NCBI GenBank assembly: GCA_947041165.1
Contig: CAMRCY010000013.1
Coordinates: 1-51,254 of the forward strand
Direction of reading: 5' to 3'
Source: an uncultured Deferribacteraceae bacterium
GTDB lineage: Bacteria > Chrysiogenota > Deferribacteres > Deferribacterales > Mucispirillaceae
Length of the DNA stretch: 51,254 bases
The notes beneath the pieces were generated by a model. That model was not told the DNA's origin, did not search any database, and saw only the letters and a list, made by a program, of their open reading frames with translations. Below, piece by piece: positions 38,101 through 45,657 of this stretch. The position numbers and the translations under genes are program-made. Positions within the stretch are counted from its first letter, which is position 1; every line of letters begins with the position of its first letter.

Positions 38101-38673
38101 ACTGATGCTTACGGATTAAAAAATAGTAAAGAACTTGATGGAAGATTTTTAGTTACAACAACTCATGATAAATTTAGAGCACACTCATCGCAATCTGAAA
38201 ATCCATATCTTAGAGAGCTTACAACAAGAACTGTTGGTGGCGAATTATACTCTGGAAATGATTCTGGAACATACGCAATCTCATCTAATCCTGATACTGA
38301 TATGAATGAGTTTCCTGCTATCAACTCGTTGATTGATAAAGATGGTAGATCTGAAGTTGATGCCTCTTATGCTCAGATACTTATTAACGATGAAGATGCA
38401 AAAGAGATGAAAATTGACAACGGTATGTTGTTAGATATCTATAATGAGATCGGGACTGTTCGAGTTGTTGCAAGCATAACAAGTCGTTGTGTAAAAGGAT
38501 TTTTAGGACTGCATCAAGGGTTCTGGTTTGATCCTCGTAACATATCTGGGAAAGTGATTGATGTTGGTGGAAACTGTAACACTATAATGGCATCTAAACC
38601 ATCAAGATACGATCACGGTAACGCTCAACAATCTGCGATGGTTATGATTAAAAAAGTTAAAACAAACTCATAA
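35182..38673 (+). CDS. Molybdopterin oxidoreductase, DMSO reductase family catalytic subunit
   Basis: 1163 residues. The N-terminus has a Tat signal (TTRRSFIKGLTALGLLTVTVG) with a Cys immediately after. The 4Fe-4S motif is AHNCGGRCVTQAEV ... KACSRCRGYKGRLYHPGRLKYPL. Downstream are family segments such as RISWDEALKEVATKL, RIVLWGSNIVSTVNP and NQSGRFHIYSGSLVW, and a C-terminal molybdopterin dinucleotide domain (EDAKEMKIDNGMLLDIYN). It is about 350 residues longer than E. coli DmsA. The substrate (S-oxide, N-oxide or other oxyanion) cannot be read from sequence. ATG 35182 follows GGAGG; an upstream TTG at 35170 is less likely. The genes for an Fe-S subunit and chaperone follow. Confidence 0.9.
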   Translation: MSTVNSFINNVGTKVSTTRRSFIKGLTALGLLTVTVGCESRDTSSSKMSKGLSEDPYFSEPNKIYRYGTTAHNCGGRCVTQAEVHNGRIVRFFTDNSTEAFDGSDFDISDRNSPQAKACSRCRGYKGRLYHPGRLKYPLKQTKQRGDMSGFVRISWDEALKEVATKLKAVQQKYGPEAFHPVYACGNIYSNFQSSGYKGVLSVVSPNGVASGAAPAIKLLGGATSFVADYSYHQYEFMGGYGVSYSGFDSGDGVMAGQITIPPTTNDIASSQSRIVLWGSNIVSTVNPLSNSWVKSMQDMKKSRPDSMVYYIGPEFSDTGITVADEWIQTRPYTDVSLILAIIYELVATDKLDIDYLDTMVYGFSGSPQYWLHGKNRTILTETPDESVIKEYLKVDAVPAGESFLSYLLGNGKLPASTKTDWADYSDDSSTNYIAKSFGTSDDSRKRFAVCSYKNSLGTKTKYLTKADFKTPKTPEWASKISGIPASKIRELALLYSEASHPGKQIWNEWAGGQLKQSEGCSTIFALQVLNIVTKNWGVTGAGVARGAIAKVQKVDPKMINIEDVKPKSWKTIPPAPQTIVTGATQWNSAVKFAFGDMLKHNGYKPNTPDWSTREFATGKAYYDDGGVKGLVKRIYDENNLPKTFKDKDNNEFYQWIATDGTNVDSMAKGVGKKPVYSGFRFILNSGGNIPVNQHANALDSVSMYENLPTYGYSNKRLNVANMSDAFYLVSFDNFMSASPRYSDYVLPAKTSWEQADFRDLFWGNTIYQDEAIAGPGESKSTWDFARDLIVEYGGEEEAKKFAPELMSFKEYFTDYYKKNVEPKDSGSAYEGKTFEEFLEKPFLTNKPNNQESIPVMSDTRIALEDYLSNKDSNKSIPFTFNEGLYTSIITRDAYTLSFGGIGGDQYSNPTECPNQSGRFHIYSGSLVWRYKNAYNKWHAYLSEDNRGQNKLDAEGDDIVYPIPMYFAYEDYFTDAYGLKNSKELDGRFLVTTTHDKFRAHSSQSENPYLRELTTRTVGGELYSGNDSGTYAISSNPDTDMNEFPAINSLIDKDGRSEVDASYAQILINDEDAKEMKIDNGMLLDIYNEIGTVRVVASITSRCVKGFLGLHQGFWFDPRNISGKVIDVGGNCNTIMASKPSRYDHGNAQQSAMVMIKKVKTNS

Positions 38674-38711
38674 TCAGTATTTAATAAAGAATGAATTAAG
38701 GAGATATATAT

Positions 38712-39332
38712 ATGCGTTACGCATTCTATTTTGATCAATCTAAATGTATCGCTTGCAATGCTTGCACAGTGTCATGTAAAGATTATAATCAAGTAAACCC
38801 TGGGCCTGTTAGATGGAGAAAACAAGAAACTCATGAAAATCAATCAATAGGCAGAGTGTATCAAAATTTTGTGATGAGTTGTAATCATTGCGAAACACCT
38901 GCTTGTAAAGATGCTTGTCCTGTTGAAGCTATCGTTAAACGTCCTGATGGGATAGTTATTATAGATAGAGATAAATGTGAAGGGATCACTGCTTGCATTA
39001 TGGCGTGTCCATTCTCTGCAATTCATATCGCATCTGATAAACAAGAGCCTACTAAAAAAGAGAGTTGGACGATTGAACACCCTGCTCAAAAATGTCATAT
39101 GTGTTATGAAAGAATAGATGCTGGACTTAAACCTGTGTGTGTTGATGCTTGTCCTGTTTATGCACTTGATTGTGATACAGATGAAAATCTTAAAGAGAAG
39201 TACGGCGATCCACATAGACTTAATAAAGAAAATTTCAGTTACGCTTACAGCAATAACGATGATGAAACAACTGGACCTAATTTTTATATTAAAGAGGGAT
39301 CATTATTAAAAATTACGAAGTTAGATAAATGA
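38712..39332 (+). CDS. DmsB-type four-cluster Fe-S electron-transfer subunit
   Basis: 206 residues with four ferredoxin-type Cys groups: CIACNACTVSC (C12-C22), CNHCETPACKDACP (C57-C69), CEGITACIMACP (C89-C99) and CHMCYERI ... CVDACP. The third group has Ile at position 92 where CxxCxxCxxxCP proteins carry Cys, so one cluster ligand is missing (see findings). It passes electrons to the molybdoenzyme. It starts 38 bp after that gene, with AAGGAG upstream of the ATG, and its stop overlaps the chaperone start (ATGA). No DmsC or NrfD membrane anchor is next to it. Confidence 0.93.
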   Translation: MRYAFYFDQSKCIACNACTVSCKDYNQVNPGPVRWRKQETHENQSIGRVYQNFVMSCNHCETPACKDACPVEAIVKRPDGIVIIDRDKCEGITACIMACPFSAIHIASDKQEPTKKESWTIEHPAQKCHMCYERIDAGLKPVCVDACPVYALDCDTDENLKEKYGDPHRLNKENFSYAYSNNDDETTGPNFYIKEGSLLKITKLDK

Positions 39333-40027
39333 GTGAGATAGAGCTTAATTCAATTCATGCTGGTAGAGAGATTGTGTACTCATCTTTTGCAGATATTTTT
39401 CTCTTTCAACCAACTGAGAAACAGTATGATATTTTAAAAGAGATTATCCCTCCACTAACTGAAATGAGTAGTTCAGCGGATAATGTGCTTATGAGTGAAG
39501 GCGTTGAATATCTTAATAAATTTTTAACATTACTTGACACATTAACTGGCGACCAGTTAGATGAATTTAAACTTAATCATCTAAGAAAATACACACGGTT
39601 ATTTTGTTTGAATGATGATATTCCTATCGCTGAGTCGTACTATACATCAACTGATAAACTGATGATGCAAGACTCTAGGGATAATGTTTTAAAACTGTAT
39701 AAAGAGAATGGTTTTGAGTATCAGTTAGAGTCAAATGAACCAGAAGATCATATCGGTATTGAATTACTATTTTTATCGTACCTATCTAACAAACTAGCAA
39801 CTAAAGAGTTTGCATCAGATGAGTATAACAAGATATTGGAACTACATATTGAGTTCTTAAACATCCACGTTTTAAGCTGGATACATGGCGTTCTTGATAA
39901 GTTAAAAGAGTTTAAAGAATCTAGTGACTTCTATCTTCCTATTATAAAATTTATTTTAGGATATGCTATTGAAGATAGAGCTTTTCTTGAAGATATATTG
40001 AAACAGATTAAGGATAACCGTAACTAA
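39329..40027 (+). CDS. TorD/DmsD-family molybdoenzyme maturation chaperone
   Basis: This 232-residue all-helical protein is similar to the TorD/DmsD/NarJ superfamily, which bind the Tat signal of a molybdoenzyme and help insert the cofactor. Segments fitting the family: AGREIVYSSFADIFLFQPTEKQYDIL at the N-terminus, FKLNHLRKYTRLFCLNDDIPIAESYYTSTDKLMMQDSRDNVLKLYKENGF and DHIGIELLFLSYLSNKLATKE. The segment EPEDHIGIELLFLS is close to the conserved ExPDHL motif. Its ATG overlaps the DmsB-type stop (ATGA), so A, B and D subunits form one operon. Confidence 0.88.
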   Translation: MSEIELNSIHAGREIVYSSFADIFLFQPTEKQYDILKEIIPPLTEMSSSADNVLMSEGVEYLNKFLTLLDTLTGDQLDEFKLNHLRKYTRLFCLNDDIPIAESYYTSTDKLMMQDSRDNVLKLYKENGFEYQLESNEPEDHIGIELLFLSYLSNKLATKEFASDEYNKILELHIEFLNIHVLSWIHGVLDKLKEFKESSDFYLPIIKFILGYAIEDRAFLEDILKQIKDNRN

Positions 40028-40064
40028 GTTTTTAAAAGAAAACAATTAGTAATAATTTTTATTT

Positions 40065-40116
40065 AGTGGGCGTGTGTATATTATTTTTATAGTATATATA
40101 TGTCCACTTTTTTTTG
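40065..40116 (+). terminator. Strong rho-independent terminator of the molybdoenzyme operon
   Basis: AGTGGGCGTGTGTATA pairs with TATATATATGTCCACT through about 16 pairs, five of them G-T wobbles, with a T-rich loop. Eight Ts follow. It lies 38 bp after the stop codon of the chaperone gene. Confidence 0.9.
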
Positions 40117-40159
40117 TATATAGTTAATAACTGTTAAACATTCTTATAATAAAAATATT

Positions 40160-40480
40160 GAACTAATTAACTGTAATTAGCTAACTGTAATTAGCTAACT
40201 GTAATTAACTAACTTCAATTAGCCGTAATTAATTCAATCAACTAATTTACAAACTAATCATAAGTAACTAGCTCAACGTAATTGATCTAAAAGTAATCTC
40301 GCTAACTGTAAGTAACTAGCTCACCGTAATTAATCTAAAAGTAATCTCGCTAACTGTAATTAATTAACTTCAATTAACCGCAAGTAATTCAATTAACTAA
40401 TTTACAAACTAATCATAAGCAACTAACTCACCGTAATTGATCTAAAAGTAACCTGTCGCTGTAATTGGTAAACTTGTCAC
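40160..40480. repeat. Nested repeats, 14-bp and ~155-bp units, in a convergent intergenic region
   Basis: CTAACTGTAATTAG repeats with a 14-bp period at 40167-40210. A larger unit starting TAACTGTAATTAA.TAACTTCAATTA, running through ACTAATTTACAAACTAATCATAAG and TCTAAAAGTAA, occurs at 40196 and again at 40351 (offset 155 bp) with a few percent changes. The sub-motifs GTAACTAGCTCA and TCTAAAAGTAATCTCGC occur within. No open frame covers it. Confidence 0.9.
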
Positions 40481-40524
40481 GACTTAATTGAACTCGCCAT
40501 AAATAACAAACTCCCATAATTACA

Positions 40525-41142
40525 TTACTCTTTCCACCAGTTCATATCGATATTTCCACGAATATTACACTCGATATTAGATATATTATTGAACGTATAA
40601 TCCACAAGTTTTTTCATATTCTCAATAGATCTTTTACCAGTCGCACTAGCTAACCATCTCTTGATTACACCTTGTCTATATATATCACCCTTTTTGACAA
40701 CTCTAAATATTTCAACCCGTACAGCACGATCATCTGATATAAACTCTCCAACAACTCCTTTGAGATATATATCATCACCAATTCTTGTAAGAGCAATTAC
40801 TGCAGATTTTTTCGGATTATCAGCATCTATTCTCTCGTAAACTTTATTCTCATTAGCATACAATTCTGGCAATGGTTGAAAAGACCAACCAGGTACTAAG
40901 GCATATAGTTTCACAATGTCAACCATATAACTTGCCATAGAAAGTTTGTATATTAATGCAAAATATTTTTCATTGCTCTCAACCTTAAGACTGTCATATC
41001 TGATCTGATTAAGAAACCCAACCTTTACACATGGATAATTGAGATCCTCAAGACTTTCTAGATCCACAATAGGTAAAACTGCTTTAGGTCCACAAGATAT
41101 CAACACAACTGATATAAACAGTAAACAAAAACTCTTAATCAT
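40525..41142 (-). CDS. Hypothetical lipoprotein
   Basis: This 205-residue protein has a lipoprotein signal (MIKSFCLLFISVVLISCGPK; lipobox LISC, Cys at residue 17). The mature part starts with a proline-poor acidic region (VDLESLEDLNYPCVKVGFLNQI) and then shows alternating beta strands and helices without a recognisable domain. The C-terminus ends MNWWKE. No enzyme motif is visible. It is transcribed divergently from the LRR protein gene, 76 bp away. Confidence 0.7.
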   Translation of the reverse strand: MIKSFCLLFISVVLISCGPKAVLPIVDLESLEDLNYPCVKVGFLNQIRYDSLKVESNEKYFALIYKLSMASYMVDIVKLYALVPGWSFQPLPELYANENKVYERIDADNPKKSAVIALTRIGDDIYLKGVVGEFISDDRAVRVEIFRVVKKGDIYRQGVIKRWLASATGKRSIENMKKLVDYTFNNISNIECNIRGNIDMNWWKE

Positions 41143-41218
41143 CTAAAACTCCACAGAAATACTTAGCTAAAATAATTATAATATATTAAATAGAATTAGG
41201 CTAATATTTTTTAATAAA

Positions 41219-42613
41219 ATGACGATTAAGTATATTATGATAAAGATAATCTCTAATACAATATTTTTAATATTTTTCTCGTTTATTACAGCGAATGCTG
41301 ATACAAAAATAGGTATTGCCCATCCAAATGAAGAACAAATTAAATTAAAAATTGAAGAAAGATTTACTGCTCAAGATTTAATGCCAGAATATAATTGCGT
41401 AAACCCATACGATTTAGTTAGGTTTCCTAATGACTCAAGATTATTAAACTGTCTTATAGAAAATAATGTGTATGAAAATTTTATACCAACTTGTGAAAAA
41501 GCGAAAGAAGTTAAAGCTCTTAACTGCACCGATAGCACGATAGAAAGTCTTGAAGGGCTTCAACAATTTCCTAATCTTGAATCATTGACGATTAGAGGGC
41601 TTGAAGATAATGGAAGTTTAGTGAAAGATTTAGCACCACTGCGTAACCTTGTTAATCTAGAATTTTTATCTATTCCATCTGCAAATATCGATGAGATTAT
41701 CTTTCTGTCAAAATTAACAAAATTGAGAACACTTGATTTATCTAATAACCATATTACAGATCTATCATATTTAATATTTATGGAAAAACTTCGGATACTA
41801 CGTCTTGATTATCAAGCACCTAATTTTATCACCGATATATCTCCTCTTACATATATCAGCAATCTGCAAAACGTATCACTTAGAGGAAATAAAATCACAG
41901 ATCTAACTCCATTTACTTCAAGCAGAAATCTCTACAATCTTAATATTAGAGATAATCGAGTTACATCTCTTCAGCCACTTATTAATCTAAAACAGATCTA
42001 TAACATAGATTTTTCAATTAATTTAATTCAAGATATAACTCCACTTGCATCACTAGGGAAATTATCTGGAGTGGCTGGCAGTTTGAATAAACTAACCAAT
42101 ATTACTGCATTAACTGAACTTAAAAATATCGTAGCTGTAGATTTTAGAGCTAACTATATTGTCGATGTTGCACCTTTTGGAAATATGAAAAATATCGCTG
42201 GATTACAACTTGATAGAAACTATATTACAGATATTGAGTCAATCAGTCAGATTAAACGCAATTCACATAAAATGAATTTATTAGGACTTTCTGATAACTG
42301 TATACCTCTTGAACAATTTGAAAATATTAGATTTAGTAATAAAATAAATACAAAACGATTCACTAGACAGTGTGGTGTATTAGATCCAGAAGAAACAACT
42401 CCAAACCTTATCGGTATCGTAAATAAAGATATAGTGCTTGATCGCATACCATCTATTATAGATGAAGGAACAGCCGAAGATTTAGAAGATCAATTAACAC
42501 AAGGTGGCTGTTCAATAGGTACTTCAAATAATACTGATGTGTTACTTATCCTTATTGCAATATCAATCATAACTAGATTATTTTATAGAAGATTTTTTAA
42601 TAGAATTAATTAA
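41219..42613 (+). CDS. Exported leucine-rich-repeat protein with a CTERM-like C-terminus
   Basis: This 464-residue protein has a signal peptide (IKIISNTIFLIFFSFITANA), a Cys-containing cap region, then about ten internalin-like leucine-rich repeats of ~22 residues over residues ~110-360 (for example LTKLRTLDLSNNHITDLSYL, LQNVSLRGNKITDLTPF). After a spacer the chain ends with QGGCSIGTSNN, a hydrophobic helix (TDVLLILIAISIITRLF) and a basic tail (YRRFFNRIN). That tripartite ending is like the CTERM sorting signals of Gram-negative bacteria (GlyGly-CTERM, Synerg-CTERM types), so it may be processed and anchored at the surface. The N-terminal start is taken at 41219 but no strong ribosome-binding site is visible. 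Confidence 0.82.
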   Translation: MTIKYIMIKIISNTIFLIFFSFITANADTKIGIAHPNEEQIKLKIEERFTAQDLMPEYNCVNPYDLVRFPNDSRLLNCLIENNVYENFIPTCEKAKEVKALNCTDSTIESLEGLQQFPNLESLTIRGLEDNGSLVKDLAPLRNLVNLEFLSIPSANIDEIIFLSKLTKLRTLDLSNNHITDLSYLIFMEKLRILRLDYQAPNFITDISPLTYISNLQNVSLRGNKITDLTPFTSSRNLYNLNIRDNRVTSLQPLINLKQIYNIDFSINLIQDITPLASLGKLSGVAGSLNKLTNITALTELKNIVAVDFRANYIVDVAPFGNMKNIAGLQLDRNYITDIESISQIKRNSHKMNLLGLSDNCIPLEQFENIRFSNKINTKRFTRQCGVLDPEETTPNLIGIVNKDIVLDRIPSIIDEGTAEDLEDQLTQGGCSIGTSNNTDVLLILIAISIITRLFYRRFFNRIN

Positions 42614-42720
42614 TATTATAATTAAAAAACTATGGCAATCAATTTCAAACAACAATGTTATAAAAATATCTAGACTATCTCAACCTAATAGCTATAAACC
42701 TGTAACAATATTTATAATAA

Positions 42721-42760
42721 AAATACAGCAGAGAATTATATTAATTCCACTACTGTATTT
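42721..42760. terminator. Bidirectional terminator candidate
   Basis: AAATACAG / CTGTATTT (8 bp) encloses a 24-base loop, which contains the further pairing AATT / AATT. A-rich sequence precedes and T-rich sequence follows. It sits between the convergent LRR and lysA genes. The remainder of 42614-42879 shows nothing else. Confidence 0.55.
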
Positions 42761-42879
42761 ATCTATTTTTTATCAAACAATTATCAATCAAATTCAGCCA
42801 AATAAAAACAAAACAAACACCCATTCAATTAATTAATAATCAATTAGGTATTGTCTATCCACTTAGCATAAATATAAAA

Positions 42880-44127
42880 TTAAAACTTTAATGTTGCAAA
42901 ATAATCTTCAACTGTTTCGGCTCTACGAATTTTTTTAACCTTACCAGTTTTCTTAAGTAACAACTCAGCAGATCTCAATTTACCGTTATAGTTAAATCCC
43001 ATTGCAGAGCCATGAGCACCAGCATCATGTATAACTACGACATCACCAATATCCACTCTTGGAAGCTCTCTATCTATTGCAAACTTGTCGTTATTTTCAC
43101 AAAGTGAACCTACTACATCATATGTTAATCTCTCTCTACTATCAACATCGGTATTAGCTAAAACAGATATATAATGATAAGCACCATAAAGTGCAGGACG
43201 CATTAAATTTGCCATACAAGAATCAAGTCCTACATATTTTTTATAGATATCTTTTTTATGAATAACTGTTGATACAAGATATCCGTATGGTCCAGTTATA
43301 GCTCTTCCTAATTCAAAACATAATTTAGGTTTCTTTTTCTCATTAGCAAAAAATGAATTATAACACTCTTCAATTTTTGAACCAAGATCAGACCACTCAA
43401 TTTTTTTATCCTCAGGTTTATAAGGGATACCAACTCCACCACCTAAATTAACAAACTCAATATTTATTCCAAGCTCTTCTTTTATCTCATGAACAAGTTC
43501 AAATAATATTCTAGCCGTCTCAACAAAATAATCTACATTCAATTCGTTCGATGCAACCATAGTATGTAAACCAAACTTACGAGCACCTTTCTTTTTAGCA
43601 AGAACATAAGCCTCTTTAAGTTGCTCTCTTGTTAAGCCATATTTTGCTTCCTCAGGTTTACCGATAATACTATTTCCTTTTTTTAACGATCCTGGATTAT
43701 ATCTAAACGATATAGTTTTAGGAAATGAAGATATACTTTTATCTAAATAATCTATATGGCTGATATCATCAAGGTTGATAATCGCATTAAGCTTATCCGC
43801 ATATTGATACTCATCTTGAGGAGTGTTGTTCGATGTGAACATTATCATCTCATCTTTTATACCAGCTTTCTTAGCAAGCATAAGTTCCGCAAGTGAAGAA
43901 CAATCTGCACCAAATCCAAACTCAGCTAAAAGTTTTAATATTGATGGATTAGGCAACGCTTTTACAGCAAAATATTGTCTAAAACCTTTAGACCAACTAA
44001 ATGCTTTTATAAACTCGTATGCATTTTCCTCTATCGCTTTTTCATCATATATATAAAAAGGTGTTGGATATTTTTTAATTATACTATCAAGCTTAGACTT
44101 ATCAAACGGCATTAATTTCTTATTCAT
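42880..44127 (-). CDS. lysA: Diaminopimelate decarboxylase
   Basis: This 415-residue PLP enzyme of alanine racemase fold type converts meso-diaminopimelate to lysine. The PLP lysine is K56 in YFAVKALPNP. Other landmarks are FGFGADCSSLAEL, SFRYNPGS, FVNLGGGVGIPY, ELGRAITGPYGYL and the substrate-site CENNDKFA followed by DAGAHGSAMGFNYNG. The close relatives carboxynorspermidine and ornithine decarboxylases lack this exact combination, so lysA is preferred. AAAGGAAAT lies upstream of the ATG. It ends close to the LRR gene, from which it is convergent. Confidence 0.88.
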   Translation of the reverse strand: MNKKLMPFDKSKLDSIIKKYPTPFYIYDEKAIEENAYEFIKAFSWSKGFRQYFAVKALPNPSILKLLAEFGFGADCSSLAELMLAKKAGIKDEMIMFTSNNTPQDEYQYADKLNAIINLDDISHIDYLDKSISSFPKTISFRYNPGSLKKGNSIIGKPEEAKYGLTREQLKEAYVLAKKKGARKFGLHTMVASNELNVDYFVETARILFELVHEIKEELGINIEFVNLGGGVGIPYKPEDKKIEWSDLGSKIEECYNSFFANEKKKPKLCFELGRAITGPYGYLVSTVIHKKDIYKKYVGLDSCMANLMRPALYGAYHYISVLANTDVDSRERLTYDVVGSLCENNDKFAIDRELPRVDIGDVVVIHDAGAHGSAMGFNYNGKLRSAELLLKKTGKVKKIRRAETVEDYFATLKF

Positions 44128-44394
44128 TTATATTTCCTTTATAAAATTATACTTTATCTTCTTATTAATCTTCACTAATATTGGATCTTTATAGTATGTA
44201 ATAAAAAGCAAAAAAATTCAACTGGATTTTCATCAAAATTAATCTTACTTAATATTTCGACAGTTTATTAAAGTAAATATTGTACTTTATATCGTTTTTT
44301 GCTATTCTAACATATAATAATTAATCGATAGAAATATTGTTATATGTTTGAAATTAGCTATATTGCTATTTTTATATATATTGGAGAGTAGATA

Positions 44395-45642
44395 GTGCCA
44401 TTTAGAATAGTAAAAATACCGATTCGTGATGTAAAACTTGGAATGATTGTTATCAAAACGGAACAACCTAATGTTGAATTTAAAGAATTTGGTATTCCAA
44501 TAACTTCTTTGACTAATATCGAAGCACTTAAATCTAAAAAAAATGAACATGTTTATATCTGGAAAGAAGATGTTGACGTATCAAAACCAAATCCAACTAT
44601 TGTTTCTCTTATCCAAACTGGATACACAGGAATTAGTCATAAAGTTGAACTTAATCAAAATCTAACCTCTGACAACTATAAATATAGTAATAAAATATTA
44701 CAAGAAGTTATTAAAATTATTGAACACTCTAAAGCTATATTTGTAGAGTCTTTAGCAAGTATTAGAAAACTTGATAGAAAAAATACTGTCGGCAATTTCT
44801 CTAAAGCAATAGAAAATGTTATCTTCATAGTAAGGAAATATCCGTACATCATGATGGATATACATAGATATAAAACCATCGGAACTGTTGATGATATACA
44901 CGCAATAAATGTTATGGCTATCTCATTAACCTTAGCACATGAACTAAAACTTAATACAACATCTCTTATAACTATTGCAATGGCAGCGTTGCTTCATGAT
45001 ATCGGGAATACGAGAATACCAGAAAGATTATTAAAAAAAGTTAATGATTTTACAGATGAAGAGTTCACCGTTATGAGAAAGCACCCTGAATGGGGAGAAA
45101 ATATATTATCTCGACATCTTTTTATTCCAGAAGAAGTTACAGCGATAGTAGGACTTCATCATGAAAGATTAGATGGATCAGGATACCCTAGCCGTTCACA
45201 TGGAAATTTTATATCTAAAGAAGCTCTGATTGTTGGGTTAGCTGAAGATTTTGATAATATGGTATCTGGTGGTGCTGTATGCTCTTATAACATAATCCAT
45301 GGTACTGAGGCTATTAAAAGATTATACGCTAATGCTGGCAAAAAATTTCCTGCAACTGATGTTAAAACGCTTATTAAAATTGTTGGTATATATCCACTTG
45401 AATCACTTGTGAAACTATCTGATGGTTCAGTAGCTATCGTATGTGAGGCTAATCAAACAACACCTATAAAACCTAGAGTAATATCTTATGGCGTTGATGC
45501 GAAAAATAAAGCTAAGTTTATCGATCTATCAAAAACAGATGTCACAATTTCATCACCTATAACTGATAACATCTATGGTATAGAAACATCTATTGTCATG
45601 AAAAACTATCTGAATGCTCGATTAAAAAGCGATACGAAATAA
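44395..45642 (+). CDS. HD-GYP domain protein, probable c-di-GMP phosphodiesterase
   Basis: 415 residues from GTG 44395 with GGAGAG nine bases upstream. An N-terminal ~150-residue domain (IPIRDVKLGMIVIKTEQPN...), often found in HD-GYP proteins as DUF3391-like, precedes the catalytic domain. The HD metal site is in ALLHDIGNTRIPERLL, the second His in MRKHPEWGENIL, and the GYP motif in VGLHHERLDGSGYPSRSHG. The last ~80 residues include a putative RNA- or ligand-binding beta region (VKLSDGSVAIVCEAN). It probably hydrolyses c-di-GMP to GMP. No regulator gene is adjacent. Confidence 0.92.
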   Translation: MPFRIVKIPIRDVKLGMIVIKTEQPNVEFKEFGIPITSLTNIEALKSKKNEHVYIWKEDVDVSKPNPTIVSLIQTGYTGISHKVELNQNLTSDNYKYSNKILQEVIKIIEHSKAIFVESLASIRKLDRKNTVGNFSKAIENVIFIVRKYPYIMMDIHRYKTIGTVDDIHAINVMAISLTLAHELKLNTTSLITIAMAALLHDIGNTRIPERLLKKVNDFTDEEFTVMRKHPEWGENILSRHLFIPEEVTAIVGLHHERLDGSGYPSRSHGNFISKEALIVGLAEDFDNMVSGGAVCSYNIIHGTEAIKRLYANAGKKFPATDVKTLIKIVGIYPLESLVKLSDGSVAIVCEANQTTPIKPRVISYGVDAKNKAKFIDLSKTDVTISSPITDNIYGIETSIVMKNYLNARLKSDTK

Positions 45643-45657
45643 AATTCTAACACCAAT

